Shown here: positions 29,427-38,575 of the stretch, one piece after another | Position numbering within the stretch: position 1 is the first letter of the stretch | Layout: every line of letters starts with the position of its first letter | Assembly: GCA_033344895.1 (NCBI GenBank) | Contig: JAWPMN010000001.1 | Coordinates: 2,488,001 to 2,552,000, forward strand | Reading direction: 5' to 3' | Length of the DNA: 64,000 nt | Origin: Alphaproteobacteria bacterium | GTDB taxonomy: Bacteria > Pseudomonadota > Alphaproteobacteria > UBA8366 > Aestuariispiraceae | Notes under the pieces: model-generated | The model's input: the letters and a program-made list of their open reading frames with translations, nothing else | Database searches by the model: none | What the model was told of the DNA's origin: nothing | Translations under genes and position numbers: made by a program

Positions 29427-30091
29427 CCGACATGCTCCGCAAGGAAGGCGGTCGTCCGGGCAAGGGCCCGTTCCGCGCTCTCGGCGTGGTAGCTGCTCCG
29501 GAGGTCGCAGTTGAACCCGTGATCGGCCGGATAGACGAAGGACTGCACGCCAGGATACATCGATTCCAGCATGGCGCCGTCGGTCGACGGAATCATACCG
29601 TCCAGGTCGCCATAATGCAGCATCACCGGGCAGGTCGGCGCTTCATCCTTGAAGGCGGCGGCGGTCCCGTAATATCCGACAGAGGCGTCGAGCGCAGGGA
29701 TGCGCGCGGCCGCCAGCCACGCCAGGGCGCCGCCATAGCAGTAGCCGACGGTGGCCGCCTTGAGACCTTCATCCTTCAGGGCGGAAACCGCGGCCGCGAT
29801 GTCGAGGACAGGATTATCGAATCCGACCTCGACCCGGATATCGCGTCCTTTCTGGACGTCCTCGGCCTCATAGCTCAATTCGACATCCGGTTGGTGGCGG
29901 TCGAAAATCTGCGGGGCGATGGCGACGTAACCCAGGGCGGCGAAACGGTCGGCAACGGCACGGATATGGCGGTTCACGCCAAAGATTTCCTGGATCACCA
30001 CCACGCCGCCGCGGGCCGGCATCTCCGGGTCCGCGCGATAGGCGCCGAACTGGTGCCCGTCGGATGCCTTCAACACGATTGTACGTCCCAT
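29423..30091 (-). CDS. dienelactone hydrolase family protein
   Basis: A 222-residue alpha/beta hydrolase with the complete catalytic triad of dienelactone hydrolases: Cys118 in VGYCYGGA, an Asp near residue 164 in GDLDGMIP and His191 in ADHGFNC. The oxyanion region VVVIQEIFGVN is near residue 33. Members open lactone rings, for example dienelactones in chlorocatechol or related aromatic breakdown, but many have other ester substrates. The start at 30091 follows GGGAGAGG. It is followed by a coupled VOC-family gene. Confidence 0.92.
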   Translation of the reverse strand: MGRTIVLKASDGHQFGAYRADPEMPARGGVVVIQEIFGVNRHIRAVADRFAALGYVAIAPQIFDRHQPDVELSYEAEDVQKGRDIRVEVGFDNPVLDIAAAVSALKDEGLKAATVGYCYGGALAWLAAARIPALDASVGYYGTAAAFKDEAPTCPVMLHYGDLDGMIPSTDGAMLESMYPGVQSFVYPADHGFNCDLRSSYHAESAERALARTTAFLAEHVG

Positions 30092-30184
30092 CTGCCTCTC
30101 CCGATCCGTCGCAATATCACCTTTGCAGATATAGGAGCGGACGGGGCGTTCGGCCATGACCAATATGCCCCGTCGATGAGAGGA

Positions 30185-32095
30185 TCAGACGAAACCGCGT
30201 TCCTTCAGGAAGGCGAAAACCTTCTCCGCGAGAACATCCGGATCGCCTTCTGTCGTATCGATCCGCAGTTCCGGATTTTCCGGTGCCTCATACGGTGAAT
30301 CGATCCCGGTAAAGTTCTTGATCTGACCGGCGCGGGCCTTGGCATAGAGCCCTTTCGGATCCCGGTCTTCGCAGACCTCCAGCGGCGTATCGACGAAGAC
30401 CTCGACGAATTCTCCGTCTTCCACGAGGTCGCGCGCCAATTGCCGTTCGCTGCGGAAGGGGGAGATGAAGGAAACCAGAACCAGCAGACCGGCGTCGACG
30501 AAGAGCTTTGCCGTCTCCGCAACGCGCCGGATGTTTTCCACCCGGTCCGCCTCGGTGAAGCCGAGATCCTTGTTCAGCCCATGGCGAACATTATCGCCAT
30601 CGAGGATATAGGTGTGACGTCCACTGGCGATCAGGCGCTTTTCAACAAGGTTGGCGACGGTGGATTTTCCGGCGCCCGACAGGCCGGTAAACCAGAGCAC
30701 TGCCGGTTTCTGTCGCTTCAGTTCCGCCCGCGCCTGCTTGTCGACATCCAGTTCCTGCCAAACCAGGTTGGTTGCGCGGCGCAAACCGAACGAAATCATG
30801 CCGGCCCCGACCGTCGCATTGGTATAGCGATCAATCAGGATGAAGGATCCGGTTTCAGGGTTCTTCTCGTAGGGGTCGTAGGCCACCGCATGATCGAGGG
30901 CGAGGTTGCAGACGGCGACCTCATTGAGCTCGAGCGTCTTCGCCGCGGTATGTTCCAGCGAGTTGACGTTGATCTTGTGCTTCAGTTCGGTCACCGCCGC
31001 GCCGACCGTCTGGGTTCCGATCTTCATCAGATAGGGCCGTTCCGGCAGCATCGGCTGATCGGACATCCAGACCAGATGCGCCGCGAACTGATCGGTAACC
31101 TCCGCCGGGGTCTCGGCATCGGCAAGGATGTCGCCGCGGCTGATGTCGACCTCGTCCTCCAGAACCAGTGTTACCGCCTGACCGGGGCCGGCTTCCTGAA
31201 GGTCGCCGTCGAAGGTGACGATCCGTTGAATTGTGCTTGTCTTGCCGGAGGGAAGTGCGGCGACTTTCTGGCCCTGGCGAACCGGTCCGCCGGTGATCAC
31301 GCCGCTGAAGCCCCTGAAATCGAGATTGGGCCGGTTGACCCATTGCACGGCCATCCGGAACGGGCCGTCCGCCCGGTCCTGCGGCAGCGGTGCGGATTCC
31401 AGGGCCTCCAGAAGCGTCGGCCCATCGTACCAATCGGTCTTGTCGCTGCGGGACAGAACGTTGTCGCCCTCCAGCGCGGACATCGGGATCGCGGTGATGT
31501 CCGTCAGTCCAAGCTGAGCGGCAAACGCCCGGTACTCCGCCTCGATCTCGTCGAAGACCGACTGGTCGTAATCGGCCAGATCCATCTTGTTGACGGCCAG
31601 AACGACGTTGCGGATGCCCAGCAGCGAGACGATGAAGGAATGGCGGCGGGTCTGGGTCAGCACGCCTTTGCGGGCGTCGATCAGAATTACGGCCAGGGAG
31701 GCGGTCGACGCCCCTGTTGCCATGTTCCGGGTATACTGCTCGTGGCCCGGCGTGTCGGCGACGATGAACTTCCGCTTGTCCGTGGCAAAGAAGCGGTAGG
31801 CGACATCGATGGTGATGCCCTGCTCGCGTTCCGCCTGCAGACCGTCGACCAGCAGCGCAAAGTCGATCCCGCCCGCGACGGTGCCGTCGCGTTTGCTATC
31901 GGCCTCCAATGCGGACAACTGATCTTCAAAGATCAGTTTTGAATCGTACAGCAGCCGGCCGATCAGGGTCGACTTGCCGTCATCGACCGATCCGCAGGTG
32001 ATGAAGCGCAGCAGGTCCTTGTTTTCCTGCTCCGCCAGATAGGTATCAATTTCCGCGACGGTCAGCGGAGCGGCGATTTCCGGATTGGCACTCAT
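30185..32095 (-). CDS. cysNC: bifunctional sulfate adenylyltransferase large subunit / adenylylsulfate kinase
   Basis: A 636-residue fusion for sulfate activation. Residues 1-450 are CysN, a GTPase of the translation-factor type with P-loop [26 protein letters not shown] and NKMDLADYD. It drives ATP sulfurylase with CysD. Residues about 455-636 are CysC, which phosphorylates APS to PAPS, with P-loop [11 protein letters not shown] and [15 protein letters not shown]. The fusion is common in proteobacteria. The start overlaps the cysD stop by one base, so the proteins are made together as the CysDN complex. Confidence 0.97.
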   Translation of the reverse strand: MSANPEIAAPLTVAEIDTYLAEQENKDLLRFITCGSVDDGKSTLIGRLLYDSKLIFEDQLSALEADSKRDGTVAGGIDFALLVDGLQAEREQGITIDVAYRFFATDKRKFIVADTPGHEQYTRNMATGASTASLAVILIDARKGVLTQTRRHSFIVSLLGIRNVVLAVNKMDLADYDQSVFDEIEAEYRAFAAQLGLTDITAIPMSALEGDNVLSRSDKTDWYDGPTLLEALESAPLPQDRADGPFRMAVQWVNRPNLDFRGFSGVITGGPVRQGQKVAALPSGKTSTIQRIVTFDGDLQEAGPGQAVTLVLEDEVDISRGDILADAETPAEVTDQFAAHLVWMSDQPMLPERPYLMKIGTQTVGAAVTELKHKINVNSLEHTAAKTLELNEVAVCNLALDHAVAYDPYEKNPETGSFILIDRYTNATVGAGMISFGLRRATNLVWQELDVDKQARAELKRQKPAVLWFTGLSGAGKSTVANLVEKRLIASGRHTYILDGDNVRHGLNKDLGFTEADRVENIRRVAETAKLFVDAGLLVLVSFISPFRSERQLARDLVEDGEFVEVFVDTPLEVCEDRDPKGLYAKARAGQIKNFTGIDSPYEAPENPELRIDTTEGDPDVLAEKVFAFLKERGFV

Positions 32096-33000
32096 CAGAA
32101 GTATCCTTCGCGCTTTTTCTTTTCCATCGACCCGGACTGATCATGGTCGATAACGCGGCCCTGCCGTTCGGAGGTGCGTGCAATCAGGGTTTCAGCAACA
32201 ATTTCCTGAAGCGTCGCCGCCTCGGATTCGACGGCGGCGGTCAGCGGGTAACAACCCAGCGTCCGGAACCGCACCGTCTTCATCTCCGGCGTCTCGCCTT
32301 CGTTCAGCGGCATCCGGTCGTCGTCGACCATGATCAACTGGCCGTCGCGCTTCACGACCGGGCGCGGCTTGGCAAAGTAGAGAGGTACGATGGGGATGTC
32401 CTCGGCCATGATGTATTGCCAGATGTCCAGCTCAGTCCAATTGGACAACGGGAAGGCACGTACGCTTTCCCCCTTGGCGATGCGCGTGTTGTAGAGATTC
32501 CAGAGCTCGGGACGCTGGTTCTTCGGATCCCAGACATGGCCCTTGCTGCGGAAGGACATGACCCTTTCCTTGGCACGGGATTTCTCCTCGTCCCGCCGGG
32601 CGCCGCCGATGGCGCAGTCGAACTTATGCGCGTCCAGTGCCTGCTTGAGCGCCTGGGTCTTCATGATGTCAGTGTGCAGGCTGGAACCGTGGCTGAACGG
32701 TCCGACACCATCGCGCAGACCATCCGGATTGGTATGCACCAGCAGTTCAACGCCGAGCTCAGCCGCCCGGCGGTCGCGGAATTCGATCATCTCCCGGAAC
32801 TTCCACGTCGTATCGACATGCAAAAGCGGGAAGGGTGGTTTCGACGGATAGAACGCCTTCATCGCAAGGTGCAGCATCACCGACGAATCCTTGCCGATGG
32901 AGTACATCATCACCGGGTTTTCGAAGGAGGCCGCGACTTCCCGGAAAATATGGATGCTCTCCGCTTCGAGGCGGCGCAGGTGGGTCAGGCGATCGGACAT
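32095..33000 (-). CDS. cysD: sulfate adenylyltransferase small subunit
   Basis: A 301-residue PP-loop ATP pyrophosphatase that forms APS from sulfate and ATP. The family start [19 protein letters not shown] is followed by the PP-loop [15 protein letters not shown], then [19 protein letters not shown] and [14 protein letters not shown]; it ends with [12 protein letters not shown]. It is the first gene of the leftward cysD-cysNC operon. A palindrome 78-92 bases upstream may be its operator. Confidence 0.97.
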   Translation of the reverse strand: MSDRLTHLRRLEAESIHIFREVAASFENPVMMYSIGKDSSVMLHLAMKAFYPSKPPFPLLHVDTTWKFREMIEFRDRRAAELGVELLVHTNPDGLRDGVGPFSHGSSLHTDIMKTQALKQALDAHKFDCAIGGARRDEEKSRAKERVMSFRSKGHVWDPKNQRPELWNLYNTRIAKGESVRAFPLSNWTELDIWQYIMAEDIPIVPLYFAKPRPVVKRDGQLIMVDDDRMPLNEGETPEMKTVRFRTLGCYPLTAAVESEAATLQEIVAETLIARTSERQGRVIDHDQSGSMEKKKREGYF

Positions 33001-33037
33001 GGATTGAGGATTCCGTCGTGTTCAGTTCAGGACAGTC

Positions 33038-33092
33038 ATAATACGCGGCTGCATAACGGAGTGCGCCGGTCGTGTCCACACTAATTTAGTGT
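33038..33092 (-). promoter_or_regulatory. candidate cysD promoter with palindromic operator
   Basis: The palindrome ACACTAA-T-TTAGTGT spans 33078-33092 in the cysD upstream region. On the minus strand a TATTAT -10-like box lies at 33043-33038, with no good -35 in front, so an activator bound at the palindrome about 45 bases upstream would fit. Which regulator binds is unknown. Confidence 0.4.
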
Positions 33093-33146
33093 AAATTTAT
33101 CTGACGGCCGAATGCGTAGCTGTCGTACTCCCAATATCAAATTCTG

Positions 33147-33175
33147 TTGACACCAAAATTGCAGCAGCTTACATG
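33147..33175 (+). promoter_or_regulatory. candidate promoter of the surface-glycan locus
   Basis: A perfect TTGACA (33147-33152) is followed after 16-17 bases by TTACAT/TACATG as a possible -10. It lies 130 bases before the first gene of the long rightward cluster. Confidence 0.4.
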
Positions 33176-33306
33176 GCTGGAGCACCGGCAGTGGATTCAC
33201 TGCGGGTGCGGTAGCTTGGAAAATTCCTGAGCTAGGCCGATACGCGATCCGCATACTTGCTGTCGCAGCCTAGGATCGAAACCCACACCAGAAAGCGAAT
33301 TTCCAC

Positions 33307-34044
33307 GTGACGTCATTCCAATTGGCGGGACGAACGGCGGTCGTCACCGGCGCCTTGGGCAAGATCGGCAGGGCCATTGCTGATGGTTTTGCGAATGCCG
33401 GCGCAACCGTGATTGGCATTGACCGCGACGCTGACAAAGGTGGTCGCTATCCCGTTATCGCGTATGATGTCGGAAATCCGGAAGCGGTTCCGGAGTTAAT
33501 GGACCAGTTGGGTGCGGATTTTACCGTTTGGGTGAATGCGGCATATCCGCGGACAGAAGACTGGGGCAGGGACCCAGGCGACGAAACCCCGGAAAACTGG
33601 ATTCGCAACGTCACGCTGCAAATGACTGCGTCCTGTGTGATCGCTGAAGCGGCATGCCGCAAGATTGCGATGCACGGCGGTGGGGCCGTGTTGAACATTT
33701 CGTCGATCTATGGCCTGCGCGCACCGGATTTTTCGATTTATGAAGGAACCTATATGGGGGTTCCTGCCCCTTACACGGCGATCAAGAGCGGCATCATAAA
33801 TCATACCCGTTATCTGGCAGCGCGTTATGGCCGGGATGGCGTTCGCGTCAACGTTTTGGCGCCCGGCGGAATTGCTGCGGGACAGCCGCAGTCCTTCCAG
33901 CGCCGCTACTCGGCTCGTACGGCGCTGGGACGCCTCGGTGAAGCTGCCGATATCGCCGGCCCCGCCGTATTTCTGTGTTCGGATGCAGCGGCCTACGTGA
34001 CAGGGGTCTGTCTGCCGGTCGATGGCGGGTGGCTTGCCGTATGA
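33307..34044 (+). CDS. short-chain dehydrogenase/reductase (PtmA-like)
   Basis: A 245-residue SDR. The cofactor motif is VVTGALGKIGRAIA; the active site is ISSIYG with YTAIK (Tyr156, Lys160); and the C-terminus has AAYVTGVCLPVDGGWLAV. The ISSIYG-APDFSIYEG region recalls the PtmA type found in legionaminic acid flagellin-glycosylation loci of Campylobacter, which is an inference from memory of that family. Its substrate would be a sugar intermediate. It is the first gene of the cluster and overlaps the next gene by four bases. Confidence 0.83.
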   Translation: MTSFQLAGRTAVVTGALGKIGRAIADGFANAGATVIGIDRDADKGGRYPVIAYDVGNPEAVPELMDQLGADFTVWVNAAYPRTEDWGRDPGDETPENWIRNVTLQMTASCVIAEAACRKIAMHGGGAVLNISSIYGLRAPDFSIYEGTYMGVPAPYTAIKSGIINHTRYLAARYGRDGVRVNVLAPGGIAAGQPQSFQRRYSARTALGRLGEAADIAGPAVFLCSDAAAYVTGVCLPVDGGWLAV

Positions 34045-34634
34045 GAGGTTGTGATTCGGCCGCTCCGACTCTGATCGGCACCCAGGTCTCTTTGGAACCG
34101 TTCACGATGTCTCATGCGTCCAATCCCAGTTATCTGCATTGGCTTCGCGACAGGGAAGTCGTTAAGACGCTTAATCTGCCAAGGTATCTGGAACGGTCCG
34201 TCAGCGATGATGAAATCCTCGACTATTGCCGGACTGCGATAGCGGCAGACAATACTCTCTTCTTTGCCCTGTGTGAGACAGAGGGCAATCGGTTCGTCGG
34301 AACGGTCAAGGCCGCGTCGATAGACCTGTTCGCTGGAACCGCTGACATTGGAATCATGCTCGGTGACCGGACCTGCTGGGGCCGGGGATATGCCAGCGAG
34401 GCCCTGGCTCTTCTGTGTACATACCTTTTCGATGTCGTTGGGTTGCGTCGCCTTACTGCCGGATCCATGGCAAACAATCCGGCGATGATCCGGGTGTTCG
34501 AGAAGCTGGGTTTTCAAATCGAAGGCGTGGCCCGGCAGCAAGACCGTTTCGGTGACGACTATCTCGACCACATTCACATGGGGTGCCTTCAGGACGAGTT
34601 CCTGGGTTTCCCCCCTTCCCAAGGAAATACTTGA
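34041..34634 (+). CDS. GNAT-family N-acetyltransferase
   Basis: A 197-residue acetyltransferase. The acetyl-CoA motif is DRTCWGRGYASEAL, followed by GLRRLTAGSMANNPAMIRVFEKLGF, the pattern of RimJ/PseH-like enzymes. In this context a nucleotide-linked amino-sugar is a likely acceptor, but not proven. ATG 34041 overlaps the SDR stop (ATGA). The DegT-type aminotransferase follows directly, which would supply such an amino sugar. Confidence 0.82.
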   Translation: MRGCDSAAPTLIGTQVSLEPFTMSHASNPSYLHWLRDREVVKTLNLPRYLERSVSDDEILDYCRTAIAADNTLFFALCETEGNRFVGTVKAASIDLFAGTADIGIMLGDRTCWGRGYASEALALLCTYLFDVVGLRRLTAGSMANNPAMIRVFEKLGFQIEGVARQQDRFGDDYLDHIHMGCLQDEFLGFPPSQGNT

Positions 34635-34635
34635 G

Positions 34636-35835
34636 ATGAAGAATACCTGGCGTTTCGGCGATCATGAGTTTGGCTATCTGCGCGAAGTGCTGGATTCGGG
34701 ATTCGGATCCGGGACCTCAGGCAGCATGAACAACCGCTTCGAATCCGCTTTCGCTGAAAAAGTTGGCGCCAAATACGCTGTAACATTCAACTCCGGAACG
34801 TCCACGCTGCATGCTGCGCTTGACGCTGTCGGCGTGGGGTATGGTGACGAGGTTATTACCGCGCCCCTTACGGTGATTTCGAACCTGGACGTAATTCTGG
34901 CGCAGAATGCGGTGCCGGTCTTCGCTGACATCGACCCGGATACTTTTAACATCGATCCGGATGACGTTGCCCGCAGGATTACCTCGCGCACCAAGGCCAT
35001 TATGCCGATCTCGCTCTATGGACTGAGCTGCGATCTCGATCCGCTGATGGAGCTTGGCCGAAAGCACAACATTGCGGTCATCAACGATGCGGCCGAAGCG
35101 TTCGGTACTTTGTACAAAGGACGCCCGATCGCGGAGATCGCGGACATCACGTCCTATTCAACAGAGAACTCGAAGCACATTACGACAGGTGACGGCGGTA
35201 TTGTCGTGACCAACAACGAAGCCTATGCAGGTTGGATGAGAAAGTTCGGCAGCCTGGGGTATGCGGCGCTCAAGGCAAAGGATGGGCGCATCCGGAACAA
35301 CAAGGATATTTTCCAAGATCCGACCTACAAACGTCATGACGCCTACGGCCATAACTATCGGATGCCGGAAGTCGCCGCGGCGCTTGGCCTGGCGCAAACC
35401 GAGCGTATGGATTGGTTTCTGGACATCCGCCAACGCATCTCGCAAATGTATCTGGAGGTGGCGGCAGAAGCTGACTATCTCGTGCCGCAGAAGGTGCCGG
35501 ACGGGTATCACAACAGCTATTGGACCGTCGCGTTCCGGTACGAGCGCGACGATGTATCGTGGCAGGAGTTCCGCCACAAATACACGGAGTTCGGCGGCGA
35601 CGGGATCTATGCGGCATGGGCACTTCTGTATCATGAAACGATCATGACGTCCGGTGCCTGGAAGCGTCGCTGCCCACCCCTATACGATGGCATCGATTTT
35701 CCTGAGCAAGGACTGTGTCCGAACGCCGAGGCGGTGCAGCCCAAAATCATGCAGTTCGTCAACAATTACGGCAGCATCGAAGACGCGGAGCCCAAGGTCG
35801 AGGCGCTGCGGAAAACGATTGCGCATTTTCGGTAA
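34636..35835 (+). CDS. DegT/DnrJ/EryC1/StrS-family sugar aminotransferase
   Basis: A 399-residue PLP enzyme. Features in order: VTFNSGTSTLHAALDAVGVGYGDEVI, PVFADIDPDTFNIDP, VINDAAEAFGTLYKG, then the lysine that should bind PLP in STENSKHITTGDGGIVV, and YGHNYRMPEVAAALGLAQ. The segment before the lysine is SYSTENSK, not the usual FSFHxxK, so it belongs to a divergent subgroup. Such enzymes transfer an amino group to a keto sugar nucleotide. Starts two bases after the acetyltransferase stop. Confidence 0.9.
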   Translation: MKNTWRFGDHEFGYLREVLDSGFGSGTSGSMNNRFESAFAEKVGAKYAVTFNSGTSTLHAALDAVGVGYGDEVITAPLTVISNLDVILAQNAVPVFADIDPDTFNIDPDDVARRITSRTKAIMPISLYGLSCDLDPLMELGRKHNIAVINDAAEAFGTLYKGRPIAEIADITSYSTENSKHITTGDGGIVVTNNEAYAGWMRKFGSLGYAALKAKDGRIRNNKDIFQDPTYKRHDAYGHNYRMPEVAAALGLAQTERMDWFLDIRQRISQMYLEVAAEADYLVPQKVPDGYHNSYWTVAFRYERDDVSWQEFRHKYTEFGGDGIYAAWALLYHETIMTSGAWKRRCPPLYDGIDFPEQGLCPNAEAVQPKIMQFVNNYGSIEDAEPKVEALRKTIAHFR

Positions 35836-35837
35836 TA

Positions 35838-35855
35838 AAGCGTTTCGAAACGCTT
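35838..35855. repeat. perfect 18-base palindrome
   Basis: AAGCGTTTCGAAACGCTT lies just after the aminotransferase stop and before the methyltransferase ribosome site. It could be an operator or an RNA hairpin; no T-run follows it. Confidence 0.6.
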
Positions 35856-35874
35856 CCGTATTGAGGACAAGGTA

Positions 35875-36651
35875 ATGACGAAAGATACTTCCGTTATGGC
35901 GAAATTCATGGATTGGCTTCGCGGCGATTCCAAATCCATCAAGTCGCGTTTCTTCTACCGACCCCTGGAACGCTTGGATCTCTTTTGGAGCACCAAGATT
36001 CGCGGCGAAACATATACCGAATGGTATCGCCGCCGGATGAATCGCATGGCCGAAAAAAGCAGCAAGGCCAACCGCCCGCTGTCTCAGAAGTATCTCGACA
36101 ATGCCGTCATTCAGGTAAACTACCTGAAGCACCATGACCTGAAGCCGGATCACGACGTTCTGGAATATGGGTGCGGCATTCTAAGGGTCGGTCTGCATCT
36201 GCTGCCATATCTGGAGGAAGGCCGATATACGGCGGCCGACATTTCGGAGAACCGGATCGAAAAAGGGGTTGGTATCCTCGCGGAGAAAGGGTTCGACAGG
36301 TCCGGCTATCGTACCGTGGTCCTTACGACCGCGGAGGCGCGGGAACTCGGTGATGTCCGATATGACTATATCCTTGCCCATGACGTGTTTGCCCATATGC
36401 CGCTGAGCGAATGTCATGTTTGCCTCAAAAGCCTGGCGCGCCACCTGAAGCCGAAGGGGCAGATCTTCGTTACCTTCGATATCTCTGACGAAGCCTTCTC
36501 CACGAACGCCAAGGACTATTGGTTCACCCGCGATCAAATCCGGAAAATGGCCGAAGAAGCACGACTCGTATCGCAGGAAATGGAAGATTGGGCCGACTTC
36601 AAGCTGCCGACCCAGACCACCCAGAAGATGTTCCGCTTCACCCATGTTTGA
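35875..36651 (+). CDS. class I SAM-dependent methyltransferase
   Basis: A 258-residue protein. SAM motif I is VLEYGCGILRVGLHLLPYL, the acidic end of strand 2 is AADISENRIEKG, and motif post-I is YDYILAHDVFAHMPLSE. The first 75 residues are basic, with RRRMNRMAEKSSKANR. Substrate unknown, perhaps a sugar or a carrier. The segment is notably AT-rich for this window: 27 G or C in bases 35881-35940. It stands 39 bases after the aminotransferase. Confidence 0.83.
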   Translation: MTKDTSVMAKFMDWLRGDSKSIKSRFFYRPLERLDLFWSTKIRGETYTEWYRRRMNRMAEKSSKANRPLSQKYLDNAVIQVNYLKHHDLKPDHDVLEYGCGILRVGLHLLPYLEEGRYTAADISENRIEKGVGILAEKGFDRSGYRTVVLTTAEARELGDVRYDYILAHDVFAHMPLSECHVCLKSLARHLKPKGQIFVTFDISDEAFSTNAKDYWFTRDQIRKMAEEARLVSQEMEDWADFKLPTQTTQKMFRFTHV

Positions 36652-36677
36652 GTGATTGACGGAAGAGAAACGGGGCG

Positions 36678-37724
36678 ATGAGCGACACCATGTCCGACGA
36701 CGGGGTAGCTGTGGGCCGGATTGTCTGTACCTGCCTGGAACTGACGACCGCCGACTTTGTCAATGTAATGACAGAGAATCCGGAACTGGATTTCGAGCGA
36801 TTGCTGGCAAAAAGCGGTGCGGGTTCAAAATGCACGGCGTGCAGGCTGGATCTGGAGACGATCTATGTCGATCGCTTTGATACACTGGTTCGGTCCGGGG
36901 TTGCGGCAAAATCAGGCGACGGCACGGGCGCGGGCAGAACTTCGAAACGCCTCGATCTGAGCCTTCGTGCTTTCCTGCGGTCCGGATTGCGGATGCTGGA
37001 CCGGATCGCGCCGATGCACCCAGTCATGCTTCGGGACTTTTCGCCGGTTGTTGCAGGCGCCGGACTGCAGCAATCGGTGCGGATCGCCAACGATCCGGTT
37101 TTCACCGATGCGGAAAAATCCTGTAGCTCGATGACAGCGTCGATCGTACTTCGTGACGGGGATGGGCGCGTTTTGAAGAGGGAGCAGCACACCATTCCGC
37201 CCAACGGTATGATTTCGGTTCCGCTGAGCGAAACCCTGCTGGAATCGGCAGTCCGCGCGGGCCGTGCGCCAAGTGAAGGCGAGTTGGTCTGCGGCGCCGT
37301 GGAGACGAGCCGCCGCTGGAAGTCCCCGTCGACCCGGGGCACTACCCGGCCGCAATTGTTGATCGAGGGGCGTTCGGGCAACGGTTCGGTCCATTCCCAG
37401 GGGCCGGCCGGAATTGGCACCTATCATTTCAGTTTGGCGGTGAAGCCGGATGGGGAGCGATCCTTTCTGGCCGTCACCAATGCGGACAGCCGTGTGCTGA
37501 CGGTTCAGATTGATTATCCCTTGAATGCCGACGACTGCCAGATCCGCATACCGGCATTTGGCGCCCGGCTCATAGAACTCGATGCGGTAGCGGCGGCCCG
37601 CGCACAAGGCGTGAAAAAAATAGCGGCTGTCACAGCCAAAGTGGACGGGGGGTGCAAGACGCATCTGTTGACCGCATCGCCCAATCTCGATCGTGTCGCG
37701 ATCGATCATCCGGCCGAGGCCTGA
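36678..37724 (+). CDS. protein with N-terminal BFD-like [2Fe-2S] motif, rest unknown
   Basis: A 348-residue protein. The first 60 residues hold four cysteines as CTC (17, 19) and CTAC (52, 55), with 32 residues between, matching the bacterioferritin-associated-ferredoxin type [2Fe-2S] domain. Residues 70-348 are rich in beta strands, with two regions (SVRIANDPVFTDAEK and FLAVTNADSRVLTVQIDY) resembling immunoglobulin-like sheets; no family was recognised. An Fe-S domain is unusual in a glycan locus. It is followed after four bases by another unrecognised gene of similar beta-rich character, so the two probably act together. Confidence 0.72.
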   Translation: MSDTMSDDGVAVGRIVCTCLELTTADFVNVMTENPELDFERLLAKSGAGSKCTACRLDLETIYVDRFDTLVRSGVAAKSGDGTGAGRTSKRLDLSLRAFLRSGLRMLDRIAPMHPVMLRDFSPVVAGAGLQQSVRIANDPVFTDAEKSCSSMTASIVLRDGDGRVLKREQHTIPPNGMISVPLSETLLESAVRAGRAPSEGELVCGAVETSRRWKSPSTRGTTRPQLLIEGRSGNGSVHSQGPAGIGTYHFSLAVKPDGERSFLAVTNADSRVLTVQIDYPLNADDCQIRIPAFGARLIELDAVAAARAQGVKKIAAVTAKVDGGCKTHLLTASPNLDRVAIDHPAEA

Positions 37725-37728
37725 GCCA

Positions 37729-38571
37729 ATGGCCTACCATTATCTGATCCCTTTGGTTTTCTCGAAGCCCGTTGGATACGAAATGTCCCTCGCGGTCCCA
37801 GGGGCGCTGATCGCTAAACGCCTGGCGGAACGCAGCGCCCGGGTGCAGGTCGAGGTGAGGGCCACCATAGACGGCAGCCTTGTCTTCGAAGAGGTGCGGC
37901 AAATTGATTTCAGTGACCCGGCAGCCGCCGCCGGCGTCGAGGAGTTCTCGATTCCGGCCAAAAGCGATGCTGACGACGGTCTGCAACCGGGTTTTATCGA
38001 GGTGGAAATTTTGAACCCGGACGGAAAAGCCGTCTTTTCCACTAAGGCGCCGCCAGAACTCTACGGCCTCTATTTCCGGGAAGGACGGCAGTCATTCCGC
38101 GCCGACGGCAGCTACAAGTTCGGTGCGCCGTCCGTTATTGCCTCGGTCGCGGAAAACAAAGCTTTTGTCGAATCATATCCGGTTATCTGCATCGATCTGG
38201 AACGCGGATGTTTAGAATCCCTGTCCCTTGTTAATCCATACACAAGGGCGCTTCTCGTTTCAGGCAAGACGGCAGACGGCCGGGAATTCAAACGAACGCG
38301 CGTCGCGGCCCGGTCCGCGGTTAAGCTGGACCTCACGAAGCTATTGCGGCCAGGCGAAACCAGGCTTGATACGCGCCTTCAGATAACCGCGACAAATCGA
38401 GTGCTGACGTATCACGTGCGGCATGATGGATTGTCGGTGCCTTACATCTCGGATCACGAACATTTGGATATCTTTCGGTCCGACCCCACACACACACCAT
38501 TGTCGCTTTACCTGCGGGAGCGGTTCGCCCGGACTCTGAAGCGCCGCTACGGGATTCGAATCAGTGAGTAA
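37729..38571 (+). CDS. beta-rich protein of unknown function
   Basis: A 280-residue protein without signal peptide or membrane helix. It contains alternating hydrophobic strands, such as VQVEVRATIDGSLVFEEV and LESLSLVNPYTRALLVSG, similar in style to the C-terminal part of the preceding protein. Cysteines are almost absent (one near YPVICIDLE). No catalytic motif seen. Starts four bases after the BFD-like gene and is followed by the ABC exporter gene, so all are probably one operon and could assist glycan modification or export. Confidence 0.62.
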   Translation: MAYHYLIPLVFSKPVGYEMSLAVPGALIAKRLAERSARVQVEVRATIDGSLVFEEVRQIDFSDPAAAAGVEEFSIPAKSDADDGLQPGFIEVEILNPDGKAVFSTKAPPELYGLYFREGRQSFRADGSYKFGAPSVIASVAENKAFVESYPVICIDLERGCLESLSLVNPYTRALLVSGKTADGREFKRTRVAARSAVKLDLTKLLRPGETRLDTRLQITATNRVLTYHVRHDGLSVPYISDHEHLDIFRSDPTHTPLSLYLRERFARTLKRRYGIRISE

Positions 38572-38575
38572 TGCC

